Source: Pseudarthrobacter sulfonivorans
GTDB taxonomy: Bacteria; Actinomycetota; Actinomycetes; Actinomycetales; Micrococcaceae
Reading direction: 5' to 3'
Assembly (NCBI RefSeq): GCF_014712225.1
Contig: NZ_JACXBW010000004.1
Coordinates: forward strand, 124,001-188,000
DNA length: 64,000 bases
A program made the position numbers and the translations under genes. This document shows, piece by piece, positions 46,438 to 54,802 of this stretch. Under the pieces are notes generated by a model. The model was not told the DNA's origin, searched no databases, and saw nothing but the letters and a program-made list of their open reading frames with translations. Within the stretch, counting starts at the first letter, position 1, and each line of letters starts with the position of its first letter.

Positions 46438-47719
46438 AACGCGCACCACAGCGCCGGTCCTGCCCGGCTACGAGGCCCAGGACTCCGCCCGCTGGGTGGA
46501 GGAACCGCCCAAGAGCACCTACCGGTCCGACTTTGAGCGCGACCGCGCCCGCGTGCTGCATTCCTCGGCGCTCCGCAGGCTTGGCGCAAAGACCCAGGTA
46601 GTGGCTCCGGACACCGACGACTTCGTCCGCACCCGCCTGACCCACAGCCTCGAAGTGGCGCAGGTGGGCCGGGAGCTGGGCCGTGCGCTGGGCTGTGATC
46701 CGGATGTGGTGGACACCGCGTGCCTGAGCCACGACCTGGGGCACCCGCCGTTCGGACACAACGGCGAGTCCGCCCTCAACGAGGTGGCACATGCCATCGG
46801 CGGGTTCGAAGGGAACGCCCAGACACTCCGCCTGCTGACGCGCCTGGAGCCCAAGGTGTTGGCCAGTGACGGCCGCCCCGCAGGACTGAACCTCACGCGC
46901 GCCAGCCTGGACGCGGCGTCGAAATACCCTTGGTCGGCGCTTGACGCGCCGGTGATCCACGGGCAGCGCACCAGCAAGTTCGGCGCCTACGAGGACGACC
47001 TCCCCATCTTCAACTGGATCAGGGAAGGCGCCCCGGCGCGGCGGTCCTGCCTCGAGGCCCAGGTCATGGACCTGGCCGATGACATTTCCTATTCGGTGCA
47101 CGACGTCGAGGACGCGATCGTGGCAGGCCACTTCCAGCTGCGCTGGATGGACAACCCTGACCACCGCGCCCGGGTGGTGGGCTACGCCAAGCAGTGGTAC
47201 CTCCCGCACAATGATCCCGCCGCCATCGACGCTGCCCTGGCCCGGCTCGAAGCCACCGACGTGTGGGTCCGCGAAGCCGACGGCAGCCGCAAATCCATGG
47301 GCGCCCTGAAGAACATGACCAGCCAGCTGATCGGCCGGTTCTGCCAGAGCGCCCTGGAGACCACCCGTGCCCTCTACGGCCCGGAAAACCTCACCCGGTA
47401 CAACGCCGAGCTGATGGTCCCGGACGGGACAGTGATGGAGATCGCAGTCATGAAGGGGCTGGCCACCACGTTCGTGATGACCACCGAGCACCGCCAGCCC
47501 ATCTACGAGCGCCAGCGCGAAGTCCTGCACGCCCTGGTCACCGCCCTGAACGCCACGGGGGACCGGCACCTGGAGCCGATGTTTGCAGCGGACTGGCGGG
47601 ACGCGGCCGACGACGGAGCGCGCCTTCGCGTGGTCATCGACCAGGTGGCGTCACTCACCGACGGATCGGCGCTGGCCATGTACGAACGGCTCGTGGGGAG
47701 CCTGCCGTCGCTTTGGTGA
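46430..47719 (+). CDS. dgt: Deoxyguanosinetriphosphate triphosphohydrolase-like protein
   Basis: A 429-residue HD-domain phosphohydrolase that cuts dNTPs to nucleosides and triphosphate, influencing dNTP pools. The HD core is TRLTHSLEVAQVGREL, LSHDLGHPPFGHNGE and later DLADDISYSVHDVEDA. The segment RVLHSSALRRLGAKTQV is typical of the family. The GTG at 46430 is chosen, with ATG 46421 as an alternative. It overlaps dusB and lies 16 bases before dnaG, an order seen often in actinobacteria. Confidence 0.92.
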   Translation: MAETRTTAPVLPGYEAQDSARWVEEPPKSTYRSDFERDRARVLHSSALRRLGAKTQVVAPDTDDFVRTRLTHSLEVAQVGRELGRALGCDPDVVDTACLSHDLGHPPFGHNGESALNEVAHAIGGFEGNAQTLRLLTRLEPKVLASDGRPAGLNLTRASLDAASKYPWSALDAPVIHGQRTSKFGAYEDDLPIFNWIREGAPARRSCLEAQVMDLADDISYSVHDVEDAIVAGHFQLRWMDNPDHRARVVGYAKQWYLPHNDPAAIDAALARLEATDVWVREADGSRKSMGALKNMTSQLIGRFCQSALETTRALYGPENLTRYNAELMVPDGTVMEIAVMKGLATTFVMTTEHRQPIYERQREVLHALVTALNATGDRHLEPMFAADWRDAADDGARLRVVIDQVASLTDGSALAMYERLVGSLPSLW

Positions 47720-47735
47720 GGACTAGGATGGCTCT

Positions 47736-49661
47736 GTGGCTGGCCTGATCAAACGTGAAGACATTGACGAAGTACGCCAGCGCACGGACATCAAGGAAGT
47801 GGTTGACGGCTACGTCACGCTCAAGGGTGCCGGGCTGGGAACCTACAAAGGACTGTGCCCCTTCCACGACGAGCGCTCGCCGTCGTTCACCGTCCGTCCG
47901 CAGGTGGGCAGGTACCACTGCTTCGGCTGCGGCGAAGACGGCGACGTCATCGCCTTTGTCCAGAAGCAGGATCACACCTCCTTTCACGAGGCAGTCGAGA
48001 AGCTGGCCGCCCGCATCGGGTACGAGCTGCGCTACGAGGACGGCGGCACCGGCCCCAACCGTGAGGAAGTGGGCAAGCGCCAGCGCCTCCTGGACGCCCA
48101 CAAGATCGCCGACGAGTTCTTCCGCGCCCAGTTGCTGACGCCCGGCGCCGCCGAGGGGCGGAACTTCCTATACCACCGCGGCTTCGACCGTGCAGCCTCG
48201 GAGCAGTTCGGGGTGGGTTACGCGCCGCAGGGCTGGGACGCCCTCCTGAAGCACCTGCGCGGGCGCGGCTTCACGGACGCTGAACTTAAGCTGACCGGGA
48301 TGTTCTCGGAAGGCAACCGGGGAATCTACGATCGGTTCCGCGGCCGCCTCATTTGGCCCATCCGCGACATCGCCGGCGACACCATCGGCTTCGGTGCCCG
48401 GAAACTCTACGAGGACGATCAGGGGCCCAAGTACCTCAACACCCCCGAAACCACCCTGTACAAGAAATCGCAGGTGCTCTACGGGATCGACCTCGCCAAA
48501 CGGCATGTCGCCAAGGACCGGCAGCTGGTGGTGGTGGAAGGCTACACGGACGTCATGGCCTGCCACCTCGCCGGAATCCCGACGGCGGTGGCTACCTGCG
48601 GCACCGCGTTCGGCACCGAGCACATCAAGATCGCCCGGCGCCTGCTGTCCGACGACGGCAGCGGCGGCGAGGTCATCTTCACCTTCGACGGCGATGCCGC
48701 CGGGCAAAAGGCCGCGCTGCGTGCCTTTGAGGAGGACCAGCGCTTCGTGGCGCAGAACTATGTGGCCGTTGACCCCACCGGCGCCGATCCCTGCGACCTC
48801 CGCCAGACCAAGGGCGACGCTGCCGTCCGCGACCTGATCAACAGCCGGCGTCCGCTGTTTGAATTCGCCATCAAAGCTACGCTGAAGCGCCACAACCTGG
48901 ACACCGTGGAGGGCCGGGTGGCGGCCCTGCGCGAAGCTGCTCCGGTGGTGGCCCAGATCCGGGACGCCGCCATCAGGCCTGCCTATGCCCGTCAGCTGGC
49001 CGGCTGGCTCGGCATCGCCGTTGAGGAGGTCAGCCGGGCAGTCGCCGTCGCCATGAAGCGTGAAGGCAGCGGGGCACCCGCGTCGCCGGGAACCCCGTCC
49101 GGTGCTTCCGCTCCGGTGCGTGGCACCCAACCCGGCGGACCCGGTGTGGCCGCCGGACCGGCGTCGGGCGCCGTCCCTTCCTACCACCGCCCCGATCCGC
49201 GCGACCCGGTGGCGTCCATGGAGCGGCAGGCGCTGGAGGTGGCGCTGCAGGAGCCCGCATTCCTGGGCGGCGGCATCTGGGAGCGTTTCTCGGCTGCGCG
49301 GTTCGTGACGCCCGCATTCCAGGCCGTTCACGACGCCATGCGCGCCTCGGGTCCGGGACTGATCGGCGAGCCGGTGCGCTGGGTGGAGCAGGTCATGAAC
49401 GAAGTCCCCGAACCCCTGCGTCCGCTGGTATCCGAACTCGCCGTGGTGCCGCTGCCGGCCAGCACCGCCGAAGCCGTCCAGAAGTACTGCAAGGACATCC
49501 TGGCCCGGCTGTTCGAGCTCCAGATCACTCGGGTGAAGGCGGACAAGATGGGCCAGCTCCAGCGGCTGGACCCTGCAGCCAATCCAGAGGACTTCCAACG
49601 GCTTAACCGCGAGCTGATGATGCTGGAAATGGAGCGCCGGGCGTTGCGCTCGGACGCCTAG
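47736..49661 (+). CDS. dnaG: DNA primase DnaG
   Basis: A 641-residue primase that makes RNA primers for replication. It has the CHC2-type zinc ribbon (CPFHDERSPSFTVRP...YHCFGCG, residues about 40-65). The catalytic core follows, then the TOPRIM domain (VVVEGYTDVMACHLAG; FTFDGDAAGQKAA). A variable Pro/Ala/Gly linker (about 445-495) precedes a C-terminal helicase-binding domain. The start is GTG. It closes the dusB-dgt-dnaG unit and precedes the tRNA-Asn genes. Confidence 0.96.
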   Translation: MAGLIKREDIDEVRQRTDIKEVVDGYVTLKGAGLGTYKGLCPFHDERSPSFTVRPQVGRYHCFGCGEDGDVIAFVQKQDHTSFHEAVEKLAARIGYELRYEDGGTGPNREEVGKRQRLLDAHKIADEFFRAQLLTPGAAEGRNFLYHRGFDRAASEQFGVGYAPQGWDALLKHLRGRGFTDAELKLTGMFSEGNRGIYDRFRGRLIWPIRDIAGDTIGFGARKLYEDDQGPKYLNTPETTLYKKSQVLYGIDLAKRHVAKDRQLVVVEGYTDVMACHLAGIPTAVATCGTAFGTEHIKIARRLLSDDGSGGEVIFTFDGDAAGQKAALRAFEEDQRFVAQNYVAVDPTGADPCDLRQTKGDAAVRDLINSRRPLFEFAIKATLKRHNLDTVEGRVAALREAAPVVAQIRDAAIRPAYARQLAGWLGIAVEEVSRAVAVAMKREGSGAPASPGTPSGASAPVRGTQPGGPGVAAGPASGAVPSYHRPDPRDPVASMERQALEVALQEPAFLGGGIWERFSAARFVTPAFQAVHDAMRASGPGLIGEPVRWVEQVMNEVPEPLRPLVSELAVVPLPASTAEAVQKYCKDILARLFELQITRVKADKMGQLQRLDPAANPEDFQRLNRELMMLEMERRALRSDA

Positions 49662-49720
49662 CTTCCACGCTTCCGATCCCCGATTTCAGTTCTGATTTCG
49701 CTTCCAGCCGGGGTGTTTGC

Positions 49721-49726
49721 TAGGCT
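49721..49726 (+). promoter_or_regulatory. tRNA-Asn copy 1 -10 box (TTTGCTAGGCT context)
   Basis: TAGGCT preceded by TTTGC, 15 bases before the tRNA. The same TTTGCTA stretch precedes the second tRNA-Asn (49915-49921) and the tRNA-Met (56076-56082), suggesting a shared strong tRNA promoter. Confidence 0.5.
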
Positions 49727-49740
49727 GATACCCGCTTCAT

Positions 49741-49813
49741 TCCTCCTTAGCTCAATTGGCAGAGCATTCGACTGTTAATCGAAGGGTTGCTGGTTCAAGT
49801 CCAGCAGGAGGAG
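49741..49813 (+). tRNA. tRNA-Asn (GTT), copy 1
   Basis: A complete cloverleaf of 73 nt. The acceptor stem is TCCTCCT/AGGAGGA, the D stem GCTC/GAGC, the anticodon loop CTGTTAA with anticodon GTT, the T arm GCTGG-TTCAAGT-CCAGC, and the discriminator G. The CCA end is not encoded. It is identical to copy 2. Confidence 0.96.
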
Positions 49814-49818
49814 CGCGC

Positions 49819-49855
49819 AATCCCCGTTCCGGTTCTCCGGAACGGGGATTTTTCT
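49819..49855 (+). terminator. Intrinsic terminator between the two tRNA-Asn genes
   Basis: AATCCCCGTTCCGG (49819-49832) pairs perfectly with CCGGAACGGGGATT (49837-49850) around TTCT and is followed by a run of T. It is a classical strong terminator. Confidence 0.9.
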
Positions 49856-49939
49856 TATACCAGGGGAGGGTATTCCAACCCATCCGGGAGCCGATTTCAC
49901 ATTGTCGGGAATCCTTTGCTAATGTCGTACCTGCTTCAT

Positions 49940-50012
49940 TCCTCCTTAGCTCAATTGGCAGAGCATTCGACTGTTAATCGAAGGGTTGCTGGTTCAAGTC
50001 CAGCAGGAGGAG
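49940..50012 (+). tRNA. tRNA-Asn (GTT), copy 2
   Basis: Identical in sequence to copy 1, with its own promoter (TTCACA, 18-base spacer, TAATGT at 49920-49925) and its own terminator. Flanking CTTCAT and TTTGCTA are shared with copy 1, so a unit larger than the tRNA was duplicated. Confidence 0.96.
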
Positions 50013-50020
50013 CCAACACC

Positions 50021-50060
50021 AAAAAAGTCCCGTCCTCCGTGTGAGGGCGGGACTTTTTTT
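50021..50060. terminator. Terminator after tRNA-Asn copy 2
   Basis: AAAAAAGTCCCG (50021-50032) pairs with CGGGACTTTTTT (50048-50059). The A-tract on one side and T-tract on the other allow it to act on both strands, also serving the opposing gene ending at 50066. Confidence 0.88.
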
Positions 50061-50065
50061 GTCTT

Positions 50066-50473
50066 TCAGACGAAGTCCATTTCCACCTGCAGGAAACGTT
50101 CGGCCTCCGCGATCGCGGCCAGGAAGGCCTCCTGCTCGGTGGGGGACTTGCGGGGTTCGCGCGGGTGCCATTCGTGGGGCGCTGAGTGGACGCGGGCGAA
50201 GCCGGCGCCCGGCGGCGCGTAGAAGATCCCGAAGCGCTGCACCGGCCATTCAGGGGAGGTTTCCGGGGCCACCAGGAGGGCCGCGCTGAAGCCGGGGTTG
50301 AACCACTGGGCGATGGGCCGGCGTCGGTCTTCGGTAAAGAGCCCGGCCGCATAGAGGGCCGCGGATTGCTGGCCGGTCTGCGCGCACAGCCGGTCCCACC
50401 ACAGTGGCAGGATGCCGGAGTCGCAACGTTGCCATGTGGCCGGGAGCGGCGAGGAGTACTGCCAGCTGGGCAC
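50066..50473 (-). CDS. Conserved hypothetical protein
   Basis: A 135-residue soluble protein of unknown function. It has no signal peptide or membrane helix and contains several Trp/Pro-rich stretches (PLWWDRLCAQ; PEWPVQRFGIFYAPPG; SAPHEWHPREP). Codon use is normal for the region. It ends 6 bases from a bidirectional terminator and reads toward the tRNA-Asn genes. No family could be named. Confidence 0.6.
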   Translation of the reverse strand: MPSWQYSSPLPATWQRCDSGILPLWWDRLCAQTGQQSAALYAAGLFTEDRRRPIAQWFNPGFSAALLVAPETSPEWPVQRFGIFYAPPGAGFARVHSAPHEWHPREPRKSPTEQEAFLAAIAEAERFLQVEMDFV

Positions 50474-50540
50474 GGAATTATTTTATCGCGGGAGCGTGCC
50501 TCACGGCAGGTGCCGGCACCCTACAGCGCCGTCACGACTG

Positions 50541-50720
50541 TTACCGGCGGTTCCAGGGACCCGGATTGACGCGGTACAGCAGGGCAGCGCCCGCCAGCGC
50601 GCCAACGATGATGCCCAGGGCAGCGCCGCCGAATATCCGGCCAACGAAGTAGCCGGCGACGGCGCCCAGCACCGCCCCGAGGAACAGACCCCGGGGGTTG
50701 CGGTGCGGTTTGCCTTTCAC
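50541..50720 (-). CDS. Small glycine-zipper-like membrane protein
   Basis: A 59-residue protein with a basic N-terminus (VKGKPHRNPRG). Two Gly/Ala-rich hydrophobic stretches follow (LFLGAVLGAVAGYFVGRIFG and ALGIIVGALAGAALLY), then a short polar end. The small-residue spacing resembles glycine zippers. The GTG overlaps the stop of the efflux pump gene as GTGA, so it is translated with it. The function is unknown; it might accompany the transporter. Confidence 0.6.
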   Translation of the reverse strand: MKGKPHRNPRGLFLGAVLGAVAGYFVGRIFGGAALGIIVGALAGAALLYRVNPGPWNRR

Positions 50721-51940
50721 TGGATCGCCGGTACGGTCCGCGGCCTGACGATCAGCCAGAGACCGGCGATCGCCACCAGGATGCATGCTGCCTGGACGGC
50801 GCCCATGGGTGAGGCGCTGGTGATTCCCAGCCAGCCCACCACCGGCGAGATCAGGCCCGCCGTCATGAAGGTCGCGGCACCCAGGAGGGACGCCGCCGTC
50901 CCGGCCTGTGCGCCGTGGCTGGACAGCGCCAGGACCTGCACGCAGGGGAAGGTAAAGCCGGTGCCCATGATGTAGAACCAGAGCGGCACCAGCACGCCCC
51001 AGAGGCCAAAGCCGGCCTGGTCGAAAATGACGATCAACGAAGCCATCAGGAACATCCAGGCTGTCGAGCCGGCAAGGATCCACTGCGGCGGGACGCGCCT
51101 GATGAGCCTGGAACTGATCTGGACGCCGGCCACAATGCCCAGGGAGTTGATGCCGAAGAGCAGGCCGTACTCCTGCGCGGAAAAACCGAAAATGTCCTGG
51201 AACAGGAACGGCGAGGCCGACAGATAGGTGAAGAGGCCGGCGAAGTTCATACCGCCCACCACCAACAGGCCCACGAATATCCGGTCCGTGAAGAGGGCCT
51301 TGTAGCGCTGGCCTGCGGTCATGCCGGACTGGCCGCGCTTCTCCGGGGGCAGGGTTTCCTGGACCAGGACGAGCGATGCAACGATCACCAGGGCCCCGTA
51401 GCAGGCCAGGAACACAAAGATGCCCGGCCACGGCATCACCAGGAGAAGCTGGGATCCGATGACGGGAGCCAGGATCGGCGCCAGTCCATTCACCAGGGCC
51501 ATGCGGGAGAACATCTTCACCATGGCGTAGCCGGAGAACAGGTCCCGCACCATCGCCATGGCCACCACGCCGCCGCCGGCGGCGCCCACCCCCATCAGGA
51601 CACGGAAGAATCCCAGCGTGGCGATGTCGGTGGACAGCGCCGCCCCGACGGAGGAAGCGATGTGAACGGCGGTGGCCAGGATCAGCGGGAGCCGCCGGCC
51701 AAACTTGTCGCTGAAGGGACCCACTATCAGCTGTCCCAGGGCAAAACCGATGGTGGTGCCCGCCAATGTCAGCTGGACCTGCGCCTCGGAGACTCCAAGG
51801 CTGGCCTCAAGGGCAGGGAAGGCAGGCAGGTAGAGGTCGATCGTGAAGGGTCCCAAAGCGGTGAGCGCACCGAGCAAGAGGATGTACAGCAGTTTCCGTC
51901 GGCGGCTCAGGGCGTCGCCCGGATTGGAGTGAATGGTCAC
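50717..51940 (-). CDS. Bcr/CflA family multidrug efflux MFS transporter
   Basis: A 407-residue major facilitator with 12 helices, of the drug:H+ antiporter Bcr/CflA type. After an N-terminal cytoplasmic stretch the first helix is LLYILLLGALTALGPFTIDLYLPAFPAL. The motif QLTLAGTTIGFALGQLIVGPFSDKFGRRLPL carries the family signature (GPFSDKFGRR). The GTG at 51940 gives a protein of normal length. Substrates are unknown (bicyclomycin, chloramphenicol and sulfonamides in relatives). Confidence 0.88.
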   Translation of the reverse strand: MTIHSNPGDALSRRRKLLYILLLGALTALGPFTIDLYLPAFPALEASLGVSEAQVQLTLAGTTIGFALGQLIVGPFSDKFGRRLPLILATAVHIASSVGAALSTDIATLGFFRVLMGVGAAGGGVVAMAMVRDLFSGYAMVKMFSRMALVNGLAPILAPVIGSQLLLVMPWPGIFVFLACYGALVIVASLVLVQETLPPEKRGQSGMTAGQRYKALFTDRIFVGLLVVGGMNFAGLFTYLSASPFLFQDIFGFSAQEYGLLFGINSLGIVAGVQISSRLIRRVPPQWILAGSTAWMFLMASLIVIFDQAGFGLWGVLVPLWFYIMGTGFTFPCVQVLALSSHGAQAGTAASLLGAATFMTAGLISPVVGWLGITSASPMGAVQAACILVAIAGLWLIVRPRTVPAIQ

Positions 51941-52117
51941 GGAGACCAATCCTAGGCCCGGCCCGGTCCGTCTTTGCGGTGTGACGGGCGCGCCGTGAGG
52001 CCACCCGGAAGTTTGGCCTGAGCCTGAATGATAGTTTTGGGGACGGGACCATGCTGGCGCACGCTCCCCCAGAACACGGCAGCCGAATCGACCAACCAAC
52101 ATGTAAGGCGGGAACCG

Positions 52118-52972
52118 ATGAGCGGACGACACACCGGGCGCACCAGCCAGGGACTGCGCATCACCGCGCTGCCCAGAACGCTGAAACTACTTTTTCGCCT
52201 CGCGCCCCGCCAACTCAACGACGAAATCGCCTTCGCCAAGGTAGAGCTCAAGCGCAAGGGCATCCAGGTAGGGGTAGCAGCAGCGTTCCTCGCCGTCGCC
52301 CTCGTTTTCGTGGCCTTCCTGGTAGTCGGCCTCATCGTGGCTGCCATCATGGGCCTTGCCACCATCATGCCGGCCTGGCTCGCGGCCCTGCTGGTCTGTG
52401 CGGTGTTCCTGATCATCGCCCTCATCGGGGCCCTGATCGGCATGCGCAAACTTAAGAAGGCCATGCCCCTGATGCCGGAAGAGACCATCCGGGGCATCAA
52501 ATACGATCTGGGGATCGCCAAGGAAGGCACGGGCTTCAACGCTGCCCTGCTTGACCCGGCGACCCCCGAGGCCAAGGCCGCAAAGGCCGCCAAGGATGAG
52601 GCCGCTGCGAAGGCCAAGGCGGAAAAGGAAGCCAAAGCCGAGGCGCAGAAGGTGGAATTCCCGCATGCATCCGAGCCCGAGCTTCACCGCAGGCTGGAGC
52701 AGCGGCGGCGGCACATCGCGGAGGTCCGGGACGAACTGGACACCGAGTTGGACGTCAAACCCCAGGTCAGGTTCCTGGTTGGCGCCGCCAAGGAAAAGCT
52801 TGGAGAGGGCAAAGCCGTTTTGGAACAGGGCAAAGCCGTTGCCGCCCAGAAGTTCGCCGCGTTGTCTGAGTCCACGGAAGGTGCCAGCCTTCGCTGGAAA
52901 CCTCTGGCGGCCCTCGCGGCTTCAGCCGCTATCTTCGTGGTATTGCTGCGCAGGCTGCTCCGGAATCCGTAA
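52118..52972 (+). CDS. Phage holin family (DUF1469-type) membrane protein
   Basis: A 284-residue protein. An N-terminal amphipathic region (RQLNDEIAFAKVELKRKGIQ) and two membrane helices (about 52-110) match the Phage_holin_3_6/DUF1469 family, which is chromosomal and not phage-related in most bacteria. The rest is Ala/Lys/Glu-rich and probably helical or coiled-coil (residues about 145-240), with a final hydrophobic helix (ALAASAAIFVVLL). It may help organise the envelope; the function is unknown. The ATG at 52118 follows AAGGCGGGA. Confidence 0.72.
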   Translation: MSGRHTGRTSQGLRITALPRTLKLLFRLAPRQLNDEIAFAKVELKRKGIQVGVAAAFLAVALVFVAFLVVGLIVAAIMGLATIMPAWLAALLVCAVFLIIALIGALIGMRKLKKAMPLMPEETIRGIKYDLGIAKEGTGFNAALLDPATPEAKAAKAAKDEAAAKAKAEKEAKAEAQKVEFPHASEPELHRRLEQRRRHIAEVRDELDTELDVKPQVRFLVGAAKEKLGEGKAVLEQGKAVAAQKFAALSESTEGASLRWKPLAALAASAAIFVVLLRRLLRNP

Positions 52973-52980
52973 CGGACCGC

Positions 52981-53028
52981 CACGTTCACGCTTTGCTTTA
53001 GTTCCACGTTCACGCTGTGCTTTAGGAG
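52981..53028 (+). repeat. Two 24-bp direct repeats carrying the ribosome site before pgsA-like gene
   Basis: CACGTTCACGCTTTGCTTTA-GTTC (52981-53004) and CACGTTCACGCTGTGCTTTA-GGAG (53005-53028) are adjacent copies. The second one turns GTTC into GGAG, creating the start of the AGGAGGAGG site used by the next gene. Confidence 0.85.
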
Positions 53029-53043
53029 GAGGAGGGGAGCGGA

Positions 53044-53727
53044 GTGAGGTTCATCGGCGCTGGTGCGCGTTCCGACCGCCCCCAGATCGACCACGACCGC
53101 GTCTTCACCGTCCCCAACGCCCTGACGGTGCTGCGCTTCATGGGTGTGCCGCTCTTCATCTGGCTGGTCCTCGCGCAGAAGGAATACGGCGTCGCCGTGG
53201 TTGTCCTGGCCGTCATGGCGGGCTCCGACTGGATAGACGGTTATGTCGCACGCCGCTTCGACCAGGCGTCCAAACTGGGCCGAGTCATGGACCCCCTTGC
53301 TGACCGGCTTGCCCTGATCACGGTGGCAGTCACCCTGGTGATCGCCGGCGTCCTCCATTGGCTTTATCTGGCTGCACTCCTGGTGCCCGACGCCGTGCTC
53401 CTGGCCATAACACTCTTCTTTTTCCGCGGCCATCCTGATCTCCCCGTGAGCAGGGTCGGCAAAGTCCGCACCGGGCTTCTGCTGCTCGGCACACCCCTGC
53501 TGGTCCTGTCACGGCTGGATTCCCCGTTCGGCGGGCCGCTGTTCCTGGCTGCCTGGATTGTCCTGGGCCTCGGCCTCGTCGGCCACTGGATTGCCGCCTA
53601 CAACTACTTCTGGGCCATTCTGCGGAAGGGCAGAATGCAGTCACATCAGGACGCGGCGGGGCACGACGCCGCGGGGCACGACCGCGCGCGTCGCGGCGGC
53701 GAAAATAAAGACGGCGGCACCGCCTGA
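53044..53727 (+). CDS. CDP-alcohol phosphatidyltransferase (PgsA/cardiolipin synthase-like)
   Basis: A 227-residue integral membrane enzyme that joins a CDP-diacylglycerol phosphatidyl group to an alcohol in phospholipid synthesis. The catalytic motif D-x2-DG-x2-AR-x8-G-x3-D-x3-D is complete in DWIDGYVARRFDQASKLGRV-MDPLAD. Hydrophobic helices run through most of the protein. The C-terminal tail (HDAAGHDAAGHDRARRGG) is hydrophilic and repetitive. The alcohol (glycerol phosphate, phosphatidylglycerol or inositol) is uncertain. The GTG follows AGGAGGAGG. Its stop overlaps the next gene start by one base. Confidence 0.88.
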   Translation: MRFIGAGARSDRPQIDHDRVFTVPNALTVLRFMGVPLFIWLVLAQKEYGVAVVVLAVMAGSDWIDGYVARRFDQASKLGRVMDPLADRLALITVAVTLVIAGVLHWLYLAALLVPDAVLLAITLFFFRGHPDLPVSRVGKVRTGLLLLGTPLLVLSRLDSPFGGPLFLAAWIVLGLGLVGHWIAAYNYFWAILRKGRMQSHQDAAGHDAAGHDRARRGGENKDGGTA

Positions 53728-54635
53728 TGGTGTGGGTCGCGGTCCTGCTGGCGGTGCTTGGGGCGTTCTGCCTTGCCTTGGGTGCCCAGAAGCAGGGCAG
53801 TGCGGTCAAGGCCGATACCGGGGGTCTGGCGCTGAGTTCAAACGGCTTCCTCCGCCTGCTGCGGAATCCCCGGTGGGTGATCGGGCTGCTCCTGCTGTGC
53901 CTGGGGATGGCAATGAACGCGGTGGCGCTGGTCTCCGCGCCGCTGACCGTGGTGCAGCCGATCGGGGCCATCGCGCTGGTCATCACCACCGTGGTGAATG
54001 CGCGCGACCAGGACATCACCATCAACCGGGCCACCATGGTGTCCATTGCGGCCTGCGTCACCGGTTCGGCGCTGTTTGTCCTCCTTGCGGTGAACGTGAC
54101 CCAGGAGAACCACCATGTGAATCAGGAGGACGAGCTCACCATAGTGCTGCTGCTTGCCCTGGCAGTCGGGGTGTTCGGCACCCTGGCGGTGATGTTCCGG
54201 CACCGGATGAGTGCGTTTGTCTACATCCTTGGCGCCGGTGTTCTTTTCGGCTTTGTGGCTGTCCTGACGAGGATCATCGGCAAACACCTGCTGGATCCGA
54301 ACGGGTTGTTCCTGCTCAATGTCCAGTGGTACTCGGTGGTGGCCATTGCGGCAGCGGGCGGCCTCGGTTCCTGGTTTGTCCAAAGCGCCTACTCGGGCGG
54401 GCCGCCGGACCTGGTCATCGCCGGCCTGACGGTCGTCGATCCGATCGTGGGAATCGCCATCGGCATCGTGATCCTGGGTGAATTGCGCCCTGACGTCCAC
54501 GCCGTGATGGCGATTGCCATGGCTGCGGCAGCTTCCCTTGCTATCGTGGGGGTGATCGCTCTTTCCAGGCACCACCCCGAGGTCACCAAGCGCAAGAAAG
54601 ATGCGCGCAAGGCGGCGGGCAGGGCATCCCACTAG
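53727..54635 (+). CDS. DMT (EamA-like) transporter
   Basis: A 302-residue membrane protein with about nine helices and the MVWVAVLLAVLGAFCLALGA start of the DMT superfamily. The two-half architecture and TVVDPIVGIAIGIVILGE fit magnesium/metabolite exporters of the EamA or NIPA-like groups. The C-terminus is basic (KRKKDARKAAGR). It overlaps the phosphatidyltransferase gene by one base (TGATG), so they form an operon. Confidence 0.8.
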   Translation: MVWVAVLLAVLGAFCLALGAQKQGSAVKADTGGLALSSNGFLRLLRNPRWVIGLLLLCLGMAMNAVALVSAPLTVVQPIGAIALVITTVVNARDQDITINRATMVSIAACVTGSALFVLLAVNVTQENHHVNQEDELTIVLLLALAVGVFGTLAVMFRHRMSAFVYILGAGVLFGFVAVLTRIIGKHLLDPNGLFLLNVQWYSVVAIAAAGGLGSWFVQSAYSGGPPDLVIAGLTVVDPIVGIAIGIVILGELRPDVHAVMAIAMAAAASLAIVGVIALSRHHPEVTKRKKDARKAAGRASH

Positions 54636-54802
54636 CCTGCTGGCCTGACCAGTCCATTTCCATCACAAGACATTTCCATCCGCAGACTTTCCACCCAGCC
54701 GATTTCACCCAGCCGATTCTAAGAGGCCCCGCGCCACCGCGCCGGCGGCCACCCGGTGTTTTCAGCGTCAGCTGCGCACCGTGACCTTCAGGAGCTCTCC
54801 AC

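Noticed and set aside
52118..52972. Prophage remnant suggested by the holin-like protein
   Set aside because: DUF1469-type proteins are ordinary chromosomal proteins and no other phage gene is present nearby.
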